Origin: Fulvimarina manganoxydans
GTDB lineage: Bacteria > Pseudomonadota > Alphaproteobacteria > Rhizobiales > Rhizobiaceae
Length of the DNA stretch: 64,000 bases
Direction of reading: 5' to 3'
NCBI RefSeq assembly: GCF_900176465.1
Contig: NZ_FWXR01000018.1
Coordinates: 1 to 64,000, forward strand
A model generated the notes under the pieces. That model was not told the origin of the DNA and made no database searches. It was given only the letters and a program-made list of their open reading frames with translations. Shown here piece by piece: positions 39,241 to 48,215 of this stretch (within the stretch, counting starts at the first letter, position 1; each line of letters starts with the position of its first letter). The translations under genes were made by a program, and so were the position numbers.

Positions 39241-40122
39241 ATGACGAGCGCCACCCTGTCCCAACCCATCCGCGAACGCTGGTGGCGGAGCCGCACGACC
39301 CGCCGTTTCATCACCAACAAGCTCGCCATGTTCGGTCTGGGCATGATCGTTCTTCTGGTGCTGGCCTGCATCCTGGCGCCTCATCTCCTGCCTTACGGGT
39401 CGCTCGACATCGATCTTCGTGCGCGCTTCGCGCCACCCTTTACCGGCTACCACTTCTTCGGCACCGACCCGCTCGGCCGGGACGTCGCGGCCCGGCTCTT
39501 CGAGGCGGGGCGCATCTCGCTCGCTGTCGGCTTCTCCGCCATGCTCCTGTCGACCATCATCGGCACCCTGGTCGGCGTCATCGCCGGCTATCGCGGCGGC
39601 TGGATCGGCAGCGTCCTGATGCGGACCGTCGACGGCTTCCTGTCCTTCCCCTCGATCTTCCTGGTTCTGGCGCTTGCGGCCGCCCTTCAGCCGAGCGCCA
39701 TGATGATCACCATCGTCATCGCCGCCACCAGCTGGATGGAGGTGGCGCGCATCGTCGATGCCGAGGTCCGCTCCTTGCGTGAGCGCGAATTCGTCCAGGC
39801 GGGGCGGATGCTGGGTCTCAGCGGTGCCCACATCATGTTCCGGGAGATCCTGCCCAACGCGCTCGGGCCGATCATCGTCGCGGCTACGCTGACGGTCGCG
39901 CGCGCCATTTTGATGGAGGCCTATATCAGCTTCCTCGGCTATGGCATCCAGCCGCCGCTGCCCTCCTGGGGCAATATGCTGAACGGGGCCCAGCAATATC
40001 TTGGCAGCGCCCCCTGGCTCGCCATCATTCCAGGCGCGGCGATCACGATCGCGGTTGCCAGCTTCAACTTCATCGGCGACGGCCTGCGCGACGCCTTCGA
40101 TGTACGCAGCGACGGCCATTGA
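39241..40122 (+). CDS. ABC transporter permease, DppC type
   Basis: 293 residues. The N-terminal cytoplasmic segment and first helix (RFITNKLAMFGLGMIVLLVLACILAP) precede the FFGTDPLGRDVAARLFEAGRISL motif near residue 76, diagnostic of DppC/OppC. The EAA loop is QAGRMLGLSGAHIMFREILPN near 190. Start: ATG at 39241 has AGGGAG 9 nt upstream; the ATG at 39205 has none. It completes the importer with the preceding permease and the fused ATPase. Confidence 0.94.
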   Translation: MTSATLSQPIRERWWRSRTTRRFITNKLAMFGLGMIVLLVLACILAPHLLPYGSLDIDLRARFAPPFTGYHFFGTDPLGRDVAARLFEAGRISLAVGFSAMLLSTIIGTLVGVIAGYRGGWIGSVLMRTVDGFLSFPSIFLVLALAAALQPSAMMITIVIAATSWMEVARIVDAEVRSLREREFVQAGRMLGLSGAHIMFREILPNALGPIIVAATLTVARAILMEAYISFLGYGIQPPLPSWGNMLNGAQQYLGSAPWLAIIPGAAITIAVASFNFIGDGLRDAFDVRSDGH

Positions 40123-40149
40123 TATCGCCGCAGCGCTGTCGCCAGTGCT

Positions 40150-40182
40150 TGGCGCCAATGATTGGCGCCAGCGATCGGCGCC
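40150..40182 (+). repeat. 13-bp imperfect direct repeats containing GGCGCC
   Basis: TTGGCGCCAATGA, TTGGCGCCAGCGA and TCGGCGCC lie head to tail at 13-bp intervals, with GGCGCC cores at 40151, 40164 and 40177. They occupy the gap between the permease and FAD oxidoreductase genes. Confidence 0.65.
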
Positions 40183-40247
40183 GCGGCAGCTCGTCCTCCC
40201 AAAGCCCGCCGCCTTCGCGGCTCGAATGATCCGAAAGACCTCTCTCC

Positions 40248-41582
40248 ATGCCCATCGTCGTGAACCCTGTCCAGGACAGCGCCGAATTTCCCGCAAAAGT
40301 CGATGTGGTCGTCATCGGCGCCGGTATCGTCGGCACCTCCACCGCCTATGAACTGGCACGCAAGGGCGTTTCCGTCGCACTCGTTGAAAAGGGGATCGTC
40401 GCGGGCGAGCAGTCGGGCCGCAACTGGGGCTGGGTGCGCCAGCAGAACCGCGATTTCCATGAGCTTCCGCTCGCCATGCACAGCCTGAAGCGCTGGGGCG
40501 AGATCGACGCCGAGATCGGTGCCGATCTCGGCTTTCGCCGCATCGGCTGCCTCTACGCCTCCAAGGATGCGGACGAACTGGCACGATGGGATGCCTGGAG
40601 CCGGAAGGCCCGTGAAATGGGCTTTTACAACGAGACCCTGACGGCGGCCGAGACACAGGAGCGCATGAAGGGAAGCACCACGAAGTGGGTCGGCGCGATC
40701 TGGTCGCCGACCGACGGATGCGCCGAGCCCGGCATGGCCGCGCCCGCGATCGCGACCGGAGCGAAGGCGCTCGGTGCCTCCATTCATCAGAACTGCGCCG
40801 TGCGCGGGCTCGACATCGCCAATGGCGCGGTCAAGGGCGTGTGGACCGAACGCGGCCTGATCAAGGCCGAGGCGGTCGTTCTGGCGGGCGGGGCCTGGAG
40901 CTCGCGCTTCCTGCGCCGCCATGGCATCGATCTGCCGGTCGCCAATGTGGAGGGCACAGCGCTGCGCACGACGCCCGCCCCGAACGTCGTCGAGGCCGGC
41001 TGCGTGACAGGCGCCGGGTATGCTTTGAGACGGCGCCTCGACGGCAGTTACACGATCGCGGTTCCCGGGCACGGCGTCGTCAACCTCGCGCCCCAGGGCA
41101 TCCTCTATGCCACCAAATTCCGCGAGATGATGCGCGCCAAGATCGGCAAGAAGCTGAAATACCGGCTGAATGGCCGCTTCTTCAACGGTCCCGACGCGCT
41201 CGGCGGCTGGGACTTCGACAAGATTTCGCCCTTCGAGAAGATCCGCATCATGGACCCGGCGCCCCAGAAGGATCTGGTGAAGGAGGCGATCGACAGCCTT
41301 GTCGCCGACTTCCCGGTCTTCAAGGGCATTGAAGTCGCCGCGTCCTGGGCCGGCCTCATCGACACCTCGCCCGACCTCGTGCCCGTCATCGCCAATCCCG
41401 ACGCCGTTCGCGGCCTGACGCTCGCCACGGGTTTTTCCGGCCATGGCTTTGCCCTCGGGCCCGGCGCCGGGCGGCTGGCGAGCGAAATGGCGATGAACGA
41501 AACACCTTTCGTCGAGATCAACCCGTTCCGGCTCAGCCGTTTCTTCGATGGTTCGGCGATCAAGCGCCCTGAGATGATGTGA
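40248..41582 (+). CDS. FAD-dependent amino-acid oxidoreductase (DadA-like)
   Basis: 444 residues of the DAO family. The FAD site is VDVVVIGAGIVGTSTAYELA at about residues 17-36, and EQSGRNWGWVRQQNRD near 55 is the family region that binds the isoalloxazine ring. The C-terminal TGFSGHGFALGPGAGRLAS near 395 closes the FAD pocket. Enzymes of this group oxidise D-amino acids, secondary amines or opines to imines, passing electrons to oxygen or the quinone pool. It lies 125 bp after the importer permease, in the same operon, so it likely acts on the imported compound. A second FAD oxidoreductase lies at 51677-52957. Confidence 0.88.
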   Translation: MPIVVNPVQDSAEFPAKVDVVVIGAGIVGTSTAYELARKGVSVALVEKGIVAGEQSGRNWGWVRQQNRDFHELPLAMHSLKRWGEIDAEIGADLGFRRIGCLYASKDADELARWDAWSRKAREMGFYNETLTAAETQERMKGSTTKWVGAIWSPTDGCAEPGMAAPAIATGAKALGASIHQNCAVRGLDIANGAVKGVWTERGLIKAEAVVLAGGAWSSRFLRRHGIDLPVANVEGTALRTTPAPNVVEAGCVTGAGYALRRRLDGSYTIAVPGHGVVNLAPQGILYATKFREMMRAKIGKKLKYRLNGRFFNGPDALGGWDFDKISPFEKIRIMDPAPQKDLVKEAIDSLVADFPVFKGIEVAASWAGLIDTSPDLVPVIANPDAVRGLTLATGFSGHGFALGPGAGRLASEMAMNETPFVEINPFRLSRFFDGSAIKRPEMM

Positions 41583-41676
41583 CGACGAGAGACAGGGGTG
41601 CGTGACAGAGGCGGCGGGAGCGCCTTTCTCCCCCGGAGCGGCGCCGTTTGAGCCGTAACGGAAGGAGTGTTATCCG

Positions 41677-41712
41677 ATGGGCCGTCGTAGGCTGGAAACC
41701 GGCGACGAATGA
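41677..41712 (+). CDS. Possible 11-codon leader ORF
   Basis: ATG at 41677 follows AAGGAG by 9 nt and encodes MGRRRLETGDE before TGA. The ribosome binding site is strong and three arginines are consecutive, as in leader peptides, but no attenuator structure was demonstrated. It lies 146 bp upstream of the GNAT gene. Chance occurrence is quite possible. Confidence 0.25.
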   Translation: MGRRRLETGDE

Positions 41713-41857
41713 ACCACCCTATCGAGAGCATGCGAGACATTCAGCGGCGGGGGAGCGGGTCTGATCGGACCGACGCGCAACGGCCGAACAGGCCGCTTTC
41801 GCGAGTGGGCCATCGTGCCGGTCCCACTTGAAGGGTCGGTCAGGCTACGGAGGATTG

Positions 41858-42739
41858 ATGAAGATGCAGGACGCCGTGCGGCTCAAATCCTTCGAGCTCT
41901 TCGCAAGGGATATCGGCAGCGTCGATGTCAGCCTGCTTCACGCCCTGTCGATCAGCGTCGGCTGGCCGCACCGTCCGAAGGACTGGGAATTCCTGCTCAG
42001 CGTCGGGGAGGGGATCGTCGCCGTCGACGGGATCGGGCGTGTCTTCGGCAGCGCCATGTGGTTTCCCCATGGGGACGATTTCGCCACGATCGGTCTCGTC
42101 ATCACGACGCCGCGCACGCAAGCGCAGGGTAATGGCCGATGGCTCATGGATCAGGTTCTCGCCCGCTGCGCAGGGCGCGATCTTGCTCTTAATTCCACGC
42201 GTGCGGCCTATATCCTCTATCACTCTCTCGGCTTCGCCACCGAGGGCCAAGTCTATATGCATCAAGGCGTGATGCCGCCCGTGACGGCGGCGCGTCTGGT
42301 GCTGAAGGTTGAAATCGAGGCCCTCGCCCCCGACGCGCTCGCGGAGATCGCCGCGCTCGACCATGCGGCCTTCGGGGCCGACCGCATGGCCCATCTCAAG
42401 GGCCTGGCCGAGACCGCCTCGATCCAGGTGCTTCGGCGCGGCGGCGCGATCGTCGGCTATTCCATGTGCCGCCCCTTTGGGCGCGGCCATGTCATCGGTC
42501 CGATCGTCGCTTCGAGCGACAATGACGCCATCCATCTTACGGCCGTGCATCTGGACGGGCTCGGCGGGCAGTTCGTGCGTGTCGATACAAGGTCCGAAGG
42601 CGCTTTCGCGGATTTTCTTCGCCGCAACGGCCTCCCGGCCGCCGAGACCGTCACCACCATGTCGAAGGGCCGCCGCATCCTGACCGAGCGGCCGGGCGAG
42701 CCGATCGTCTTCGGTCTCGCCGGCCACGCTTTGGGCTGA
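41858..42739 (+). CDS. Double-GNAT acetyltransferase, copy 1
   Basis: 293 residues. Residues 15-145 form a GNAT domain, with the acetyl-CoA loop TPRTQAQGNGRWLMDQVL near 105. Residues 160-285 form a second, acetyltransferase-18-like domain. GNATs acetylate amines with acetyl-CoA; this type often sits beside amino-acid catabolic genes and its substrate is unknown. The protein resembles that encoded at 49622-50491 across both domains (matching GWPHR/SWPYR, WFPHGDDFATIG/WFPYGEDGATIG and GRGHVIGPIVA/GRGHVVGPVVA). GGAGG lies 4 nt before ATG 41858 and 10 nt before ATG 41864, so either may be the start. It ends the importer operon. Confidence 0.82.
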   Translation: MKMQDAVRLKSFELFARDIGSVDVSLLHALSISVGWPHRPKDWEFLLSVGEGIVAVDGIGRVFGSAMWFPHGDDFATIGLVITTPRTQAQGNGRWLMDQVLARCAGRDLALNSTRAAYILYHSLGFATEGQVYMHQGVMPPVTAARLVLKVEIEALAPDALAEIAALDHAAFGADRMAHLKGLAETASIQVLRRGGAIVGYSMCRPFGRGHVIGPIVASSDNDAIHLTAVHLDGLGGQFVRVDTRSEGAFADFLRRNGLPAAETVTTMSKGRRILTERPGEPIVFGLAGHALG

Positions 42740-42752
42740 GTTCGCCTCGAAG

Positions 42753-42777
42753 GGAGCGGCCTTTGGCAGGCCGCTCC
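42753..42777. terminator. Bidirectional hairpin between convergent genes
   Basis: GGAGCGGCCT (42753-42762) pairs perfectly with AGGCCGCTCC (42768-42777) around TTGGC. It fills the 45-bp gap between the GNAT gene and the convergent aminotransferase gene, so it probably serves both transcripts despite lacking a T-run. Confidence 0.7.
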
Positions 42778-42784
42778 GCTCTCG

Positions 42785-44161
42785 TCAGCCGACCATCGCA
42801 GCGCGCACGTCAGGGTCTTCCAACGTCTGGTCGAGGGTCATCTTCGTGCGCTCGATGATCCCGTCGATATCGGCGTCGGTCGCGCAGAGCGGCGGTGCGT
42901 AGCCAAGGACGCCGGTGGGGAAGGCGCGAACCACGAGGCCATTGTCCCAGGCCCGGTCGAAGACGCGTTTGGCCGGCTCGGCGCTGGCAGGAAGCGGCGT
43001 CTTCTTCGCTTTGTCCGTCACGAGTTCCACCGCGGCCAGCATCCCCCGGCCGCGCACTTCGCCGACCAAAGGATGATCGGCGAGCGAATGGAGCCCCGCC
43101 ATCAGCCGCTCGCCGGCGCGGCGGCCGTTTTCAAGAAGGCCGTTTTCGTAAAGATCGAGGCAGGCGAGCCCGACGGCCGCGCTGACCGGATGGGCGGAAT
43201 AGGTATAGCCATGGCCGACGGCCGTCAGCCCCGCGCCATCGGCGATCGCATCATAGATCCTGTCCGAAAGGAGGACCGCGCCCATCGGGCAGTAGCCGGA
43301 GGTCAGGCCCTTGGCGACCGTCATCAGATCGGGAACGATGCCTTCGTCCTCGCAGGCAAAGAGCGGCCCGGTGCGCCCGAAACCGGTGATCACCTCGTCG
43401 GCGACGAACAGGATATCGAGCTCGCGGCAGGTCTCGCGCATCGCCTTCACCCAGCCATCCGGCGGCACGAGCACCCCGCCCGAGCCCTGGATCGGCTCCA
43501 CATAGAAGGCGGCGACGCGCTCAGGCCCGATCTCCTCCACCTTTGCCCGCAAGGCCGCGACGGAGGCCTCGATGATCGCCTGCGGTTCGGTGCCGACCGG
43601 ATTGCGGTAACTGTAATGGGATGGAATCTTGTGCTGCCAGTCGAAGGGCAGGCCAAACCCGGCATGGAAGGCGGGCAGGGCGGTGAGGCCGGCACCGACG
43701 GTCGACGAGCCGTGATAGCCGTTCATGACCGAGATGAACTGGTCCTTCTCCGGTTTCCCGATGGCATGGAAGTAATAGCGGATGAAGCGGACCGTGGAAT
43801 CCACCGCGTCCGACCCGCCGAGCGTGAAATAGACATGGTTGAGATCGCCCGGCGCCCGGTCGGCGAGCTCGGAGGCAAGGCGGATCGCCGGCTCCGAGCC
43901 GAGGCCGAAATAGCCCGTCGCATAGGGCAGCTCGCGAAGCTGGCGTGTCGCAGCCTCCACGATTTTCTCCTGCCCATAGCCGGCATTGACGCACCATAGG
44001 CCGGCAAAGCCATCGATCAGCTCATGTCCGCCGGCTTCCTTGACCCGCGCGCCCTTGGCCGAGGCGAGAACCCGCACGCCGGCCTTTTCATGCCCCCGAT
44101 AGGAGGCGACGGGATGGACGAGATGGGCGCGGTCGAGCTCGACCAGCGAATTCAGCAACAT
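42785..44161 (-). CDS. Class III omega-aminotransferase
   Basis: 458 residues. The PLP lysine is in LMTVAKGLTSGYCPMGAVLL near residue 290, the pyridine-binding Asp in FVADEVITGFGRTG near 258, and the phosphate cradle in GGSDAVDSTVRFIRYYFHA near 115. These enzymes move the terminal amino group of putrescine, beta-alanine, 4-aminobutyrate or similar to pyruvate or 2-oxoglutarate, giving a semialdehyde. The preceding operon gene encodes a semialdehyde dehydrogenase, so the two steps probably follow one another. It is the last gene of a six-gene minus-strand operon starting at 49333. Confidence 0.92.
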   Translation of the reverse strand: MLLNSLVELDRAHLVHPVASYRGHEKAGVRVLASAKGARVKEAGGHELIDGFAGLWCVNAGYGQEKIVEAATRQLRELPYATGYFGLGSEPAIRLASELADRAPGDLNHVYFTLGGSDAVDSTVRFIRYYFHAIGKPEKDQFISVMNGYHGSSTVGAGLTALPAFHAGFGLPFDWQHKIPSHYSYRNPVGTEPQAIIEASVAALRAKVEEIGPERVAAFYVEPIQGSGGVLVPPDGWVKAMRETCRELDILFVADEVITGFGRTGPLFACEDEGIVPDLMTVAKGLTSGYCPMGAVLLSDRIYDAIADGAGLTAVGHGYTYSAHPVSAAVGLACLDLYENGLLENGRRAGERLMAGLHSLADHPLVGEVRGRGMLAAVELVTDKAKKTPLPASAEPAKRVFDRAWDNGLVVRAFPTGVLGYAPPLCATDADIDGIIERTKMTLDQTLEDPDVRAAMVG

Positions 44162-44262
44162 GAGAGAGGCTCCTGAAGGGGGTGGGGCTCACGGCGACCA
44201 AGATCGGTTCGGCGAGCAAAACGGAGCGCCCTGTTGGCGCCCCGTAAACAGTGGATTGAAAC

Positions 44263-45726
44263 TCAGCCGCTCTGGCGCAAGCCGCCCATATGGAAGGTCT
44301 TCACCTCCAGATATTCCTCGATGCCGAGATGGGAGCCCTCGCGGCCGAGACCGGACTGCTTCACCCCACCAAACGGGGCGACCTCGGTGGAGATCAGGCC
44401 GGTGTTGAGGCCGACCATGCCGAATTCCAGCGCCTCGCCGACGCGCCAGGCGCGCGACAGGCTTTCGGTGAAGAAATAGGCGGCAAGGCCGAAGGGTGTC
44501 CCATTGGCAATCTTGATCGCTTCGTCTTCCGTCTCGAAGCGGAAGAGCGGCGCGACGGGGCCGAAGGTCTCCTCCGAGGCGAGCTGCATATCCGTCGTCG
44601 CGCCGCCAATCACAACGGGCCGCGCATATTGCCCGCCCTCCGGCATATGGCCGCTCTCGGCGAGGATGTGCCCGCCCTTGGCCTTGGCGTCTTCGATGTG
44701 ACGGCCGATCTTCTCGATCGCGGCCTCGTTGATCATCGGGCCGATCGCGACGCCTTCCTCGGTGCCTGGCCCGACCTTCATCTCCTTCACCCGGGCGCTG
44801 AGGCGCTCGGCGAAAGCGTCATAGATGCCGGACTGGACGAGGATGCGGTTGGCACAGACGCAGGTCTGGCCGCCATTGCGGAACTTCGAGATGAGAACGC
44901 CCTCGATGGCGAGATCGAGATCGGCGTCGTCGAAGACGATGAAGGGCGCATTGCCGCCAAGTTCGAGGCTGAGCCGCTTGATCGAGTCCGCCGCGCCGCG
45001 CATCAGGAGCGCGCCGACCCGCGTCGAGCCGGTGAAGGAGATCTTGCGGACCGTCTCGTTCTCCATGAAAGCCTTGCCGATACCCGTCGGCATGCCGGTG
45101 ACGATATTGACGACGCCCGCCGGGATGCCGGCCCTTTCCGCCAAGACGCCGAGGGCGAGCGCCGAAAATGGCGTGAATTCTGACGGCTTGATGACGACGG
45201 TGCATCCGGCGGCAAGCGCCGGCGCCACCTTTCGGGTGATCATCGCATTCGGGAAATTCCACGGCGTGATGATGCCGCAGACCCCGACGGCCTCCTTCAG
45301 AACGATGATGCGCCGGTCGGGCGTCGGCGAGGGGATGGTCGATCCGCCAATGCGCCGGGCCTCTTCGGCAAACCATTTGACGAAGCTCGCGCCATAGGCG
45401 ATCTCGCCGCGGGCTTCAGTGAGCGGCTTGCCCTGTTCCGCGGTGAGGATTTGGGCGAGGTCTTCGGCATGCTCGATCATCAGAGAATGCCAGGCCTCGA
45501 TCAGACGGGCGCGCTCGGCATGGGGCTTGCGCTTCCAGGGCCCGAAGGCGCGCTCGGCCGCCTCGATCGCGGCCCGGGTCTCTGCCTCGCCCATATCGGG
45601 CACGGTGCCGAGGACGCCCTGGCTCGCCGGATCGACAACGTCCAGCGTCGCCGCCGAGCCGGCATCCTGCCAACGCCCGTCAATCAGACCCTGAAAGCGC
45701 AGGAGATCGGTTTCGTTCAATTGCAT
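44263..45726 (-). CDS. NAD(P)-dependent succinate-semialdehyde-type dehydrogenase (GabD-like)
   Basis: 487 residues. Catalytic Cys is in GGQTCVCANRILVQ near residue 292 and the general-base Glu in LELGGNAPFIVFDDADLD near 258. The cofactor segment GIITPWNFPNAMITRKVAPALAAG is near 147. The length and the TCVCANR context match GabD, which oxidises succinate semialdehyde to succinate; glutarate semialdehyde is an alternative. It takes the aldehyde made by the adjacent aminotransferase. Start: ATG at 45726 (MQLNETDLL) with AGAAG upstream, 52 bp after the preceding gene; a longer frame reads back into that gene. Confidence 0.92.
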   Translation of the reverse strand: MQLNETDLLRFQGLIDGRWQDAGSAATLDVVDPASQGVLGTVPDMGEAETRAAIEAAERAFGPWKRKPHAERARLIEAWHSLMIEHAEDLAQILTAEQGKPLTEARGEIAYGASFVKWFAEEARRIGGSTIPSPTPDRRIIVLKEAVGVCGIITPWNFPNAMITRKVAPALAAGCTVVIKPSEFTPFSALALGVLAERAGIPAGVVNIVTGMPTGIGKAFMENETVRKISFTGSTRVGALLMRGAADSIKRLSLELGGNAPFIVFDDADLDLAIEGVLISKFRNGGQTCVCANRILVQSGIYDAFAERLSARVKEMKVGPGTEEGVAIGPMINEAAIEKIGRHIEDAKAKGGHILAESGHMPEGGQYARPVVIGGATTDMQLASEETFGPVAPLFRFETEDEAIKIANGTPFGLAAYFFTESLSRAWRVGEALEFGMVGLNTGLISTEVAPFGGVKQSGLGREGSHLGIEEYLEVKTFHMGGLRQSG

Positions 45727-45778
45727 GGGTTTCTTCTCTTCATGGGGGCGGCTGAATGGACGAGCGCGACGCGCAATG

Positions 45779-46822
45779 TCAGCCCAGGGCATCGAGAACG
45801 GCGTCGGCGATCCGGTCGGTCTTATCTTTCCCGGGCATTGTGCCGAGGCCGCGCGCCGTCGTCGCCTCCACCGCCCGCATCACGTCGGCAGCGGCCTCGC
45901 CGGCGCCAAGATGCTCCAGCATCATCGCGCCCGACCAGATGGCGGCGATCGGATTGGCGATGCCGAGATGGGCGATGTCCGGCGCCGAGCCGTGGACGGG
46001 CTCGAACATCGAGGGCGCCGTGCGGTCCGGGTTGATATTGGCGGAGGCGGCAAAGCCGAGGCCCCCTTGGATCGCGGCGCCGAGATCGGTGAGGATGTCG
46101 CCGAAGAGGTTGGAGGCGACAACGACGTCGAGGGTTTCGGGGGCCATGACCATCCGCGCCGCCATGGCGTCGATGTGATAGGGCGTGACCTCCACATCTG
46201 GATAATCGGCCGCGATCAGCTTGGTCATCTCGTCCCAGAACACCATCGTGTGTTTCTGGGCGTTGGATTTCGTCACCGAGGCGAGCTTGCCGCGCCGCTT
46301 GCGCGCCTCGTCGAAGGCAAAGCGCAGGATGCGCTCGACGCCGACCCGCGTGAAGATCGCCGTCTCCACCGCCACCTCCTCGGGCGTGCCGAGATGGACC
46401 CTCCCGCCGGCGCCCGAATATTCCCCTTCGGTGTTTTCGCGGATGCAGAGAATGTCGAACTCTTCCCGGCGCAAGGGGCCTTCGGCGCCCGGCAACAGGC
46501 GGTGCGGGCGGATATTGGCATATTGCGCGAAAGCCTTGCGGATCGGCAGGAGGAGACCGTGGAGCGACACGGAATCGGGCACCTTCGCCGGCCAGCCGAC
46601 CGCGCCAAGGAACACGGCGTCGAAGCCGCGCAGCGTCTCGATCCCGTCCGCCGGCATCATCGCGCCGGTCTCGTGGTAGAATTCACAGGACCAGGGGAAG
46701 CGCGTGGCTTCGAGCGCGATGGCGTTCCTTGATGCGGCGCGCTCCAGAATGGGCCAGGCGGCATCGATGACAGCCGGACCGATGCCGTCACCGGGGACAA
46801 GCGCGATGCGATAGGTCTTCAT
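45779..46822 (-). CDS. Tartrate/D-malate dehydrogenase-type decarboxylating dehydrogenase
   Basis: 347 residues of the isocitrate/isopropylmalate dehydrogenase family. The opening ALVPGDGIGPAVIDAA, the substrate and NAD motif IRENTEGEYSGAGGRVH near residue 127, and the metal-binding Asp region DVVVASNLFGDILTDLGAAIQGG near 215-235 are visible. Its length and lack of a phosphate-specific substrate loop point to the TtuC/DmlA branch, which oxidises D-malate or tartrate with NAD, usually with decarboxylation. It lies inside the operon between the cupin and semialdehyde dehydrogenase genes. Confidence 0.88.
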   Translation of the reverse strand: MKTYRIALVPGDGIGPAVIDAAWPILERAASRNAIALEATRFPWSCEFYHETGAMMPADGIETLRGFDAVFLGAVGWPAKVPDSVSLHGLLLPIRKAFAQYANIRPHRLLPGAEGPLRREEFDILCIRENTEGEYSGAGGRVHLGTPEEVAVETAIFTRVGVERILRFAFDEARKRRGKLASVTKSNAQKHTMVFWDEMTKLIAADYPDVEVTPYHIDAMAARMVMAPETLDVVVASNLFGDILTDLGAAIQGGLGFAASANINPDRTAPSMFEPVHGSAPDIAHLGIANPIAAIWSGAMMLEHLGAGEAAADVMRAVEATTARGLGTMPGKDKTDRIADAVLDALG

Positions 46823-46888
46823 CGGTTCCTCAAAGATGCAAGGGGTCGGCGTGGATGGCTCGGGAGCCGGATGCCCGCCGGTTGTCGA

Positions 46889-47245
46889 TCATTCGGAGAC
46901 CGTGACGTAAATCTTGCGGACCGTCTCGATCGTGCGCCAGATGCCGACGAAGCCGGGCTTCATGACGAAGCTGTCGCCGGCGCGAAACGTATAGGTTTCG
47001 CCGCCTTTTTCTTCGATCTCGATGTGACCAGCGAGGAGGTGGCAGAATTCGAAGGTCGTGCCCTTGATCGAATGGGTCTCGCCGGGCGTTGCTTCCCAGA
47101 CGCCGGTCTTGACGATCTCGCCCTTGGAGGCGTCCTGGGCCCAGGTCTTGAAAGTCGGCGAGCCGGATATCAGGCGCTCCGGGAGCGGCTCGCCGGGTTT
47201 CGGCTCAAAAGTCGGCTTGGGGTCGATCGGAACGATCAGCGACAT
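46889..47245 (-). CDS. Small single-domain cupin (DUF861/EutQ-like)
   Basis: 118 residues forming one cupin barrel, with TFEFCHLLAGHIEIEEKGGETYTFRAGDSFVMKPGF as the two cupin motifs in shortened form here: FCHLLAGHIEI near residue 70 and AGDSFVMKPGF near 92. The metal-binding histidines of larger cupins are only partly present. Function is not known; such proteins often accompany amino-acid catabolic genes. Start: ATG at 47245 has GGAG 9 nt upstream; an upstream ATG fifteen codons earlier would overlap the neighbouring gene. Third gene of the operon. Confidence 0.82.
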   Translation of the reverse strand: MSLIVPIDPKPTFEPKPGEPLPERLISGSPTFKTWAQDASKGEIVKTGVWEATPGETHSIKGTTFEFCHLLAGHIEIEEKGGETYTFRAGDSFVMKPGFVGIWRTIETVRKIYVTVSE

Positions 47246-47279
47246 GGTTTCGGTCTCCGGGTCTGTCGAGTTTGTCTTG

Positions 47280-48215
47280 TCAGTAGCCACGCGCCGGATC
47301 GACCAGGCCGACCATCGGCTGGCCGGCCTGATGGCGGCGGATATTGTCGATGACGGCCTCTGCGGCGGACCCTGCCTGGGTCACGCTCGCCACATGCGGC
47401 GTGATCACGACCTTGGGGTGAGACCAGAGCAGATGGCCGGCGGGCAGCGGCTCGGGATCGGTCACGTCGAGCATCGCCGCCGACAGATGGCTTGAATCGA
47501 GCGCGGCGAGAAGCGCGGGGGTGTCGAGTTGCGGTCCGCGTCCGGTGTGAACCAACGCTGCCCCTTGCGGAAGCTTGGCGAAGAGCTCGGCATTGAGGAA
47601 GCCGCGCGTTTCTTCCGTCAGCGGCAGAAGGCAGACGAGAATATCCGTCCGCGCCAGGAAATCGGCGAGCCGGTCCGCGCCGTGAAACCCCTCGACGCCC
47701 TCGATGGCGCGGGGCGAACGGCTCCAGCCGGCGAGCGGAAAGCCGAAGGGCATGAGGCGCGCCATCGCCGCCTGTGCGAGAATGCCCTGGCCGAGGAACC
47801 CGACGCGCCGCTCGCTGGCCTGCCGGGCGGGGAGGGCGCGCCAGACCTCTTCGGCCTGCTGCCTCCCGTAAGCGGGCAGATCGCGATGGAGGGCGAGCAC
47901 CGCGAGCGTCACATATTCCTGCATCATGCGGATGATGCCGTCCTCGACCATCCGCACCACGGCGACATCGGCCGGCAGGCCCGCCTTGCCGAACTGATCG
48001 ACGCCCGCCCCGATCGAGAAGACCACCTGCAGATTGCGGTAGCGCGCGAGATCGGCCGGAATGGTCCAGGTGATGAGATAGCGGACATCGTCCGGCTCGA
48101 CGGTCGCCGGATCGTCCGCGAAGACGACATCAGGCAGATCCCGCGCAAAGGCCTTTCGGAAGACGGCGGCGCGTTCGGCGGTGGAGTTGAACAGGAAGAC
48201 GGGGCGGCCGGTCAT
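47280..48215 (-). CDS. D-2-hydroxyacid dehydrogenase (glyoxylate/hydroxypyruvate reductase A-like)
   Basis: 311 residues. NAD(P) fold [19 protein letters not shown] near residue 140, catalytic Arg in [11 protein letters not shown] near 228, Glu in [12 protein letters not shown] near 258 and His in [12 protein letters not shown] near 278 form the Arg-Glu-His triad. The GhrA-like branch reduces glyoxylate, hydroxypyruvate or similar 2-oxoacids. Start: ATG at 48215 with AAAGG 8 nt upstream; it overlaps the stop codon of the deacetylase gene by 4 nt (ATGA), indicating translational coupling. Long in-frame upstream codons are inside that gene. Confidence 0.92.
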   Translation of the reverse strand: MTGRPVFLFNSTAERAAVFRKAFARDLPDVVFADDPATVEPDDVRYLITWTIPADLARYRNLQVVFSIGAGVDQFGKAGLPADVAVVRMVEDGIIRMMQEYVTLAVLALHRDLPAYGRQQAEEVWRALPARQASERRVGFLGQGILAQAAMARLMPFGFPLAGWSRSPRAIEGVEGFHGADRLADFLARTDILVCLLPLTEETRGFLNAELFAKLPQGAALVHTGRGPQLDTPALLAALDSSHLSAAMLDVTDPEPLPAGHLLWSHPKVVITPHVASVTQAGSAAEAVIDNIRRHQAGQPMVGLVDPARGY

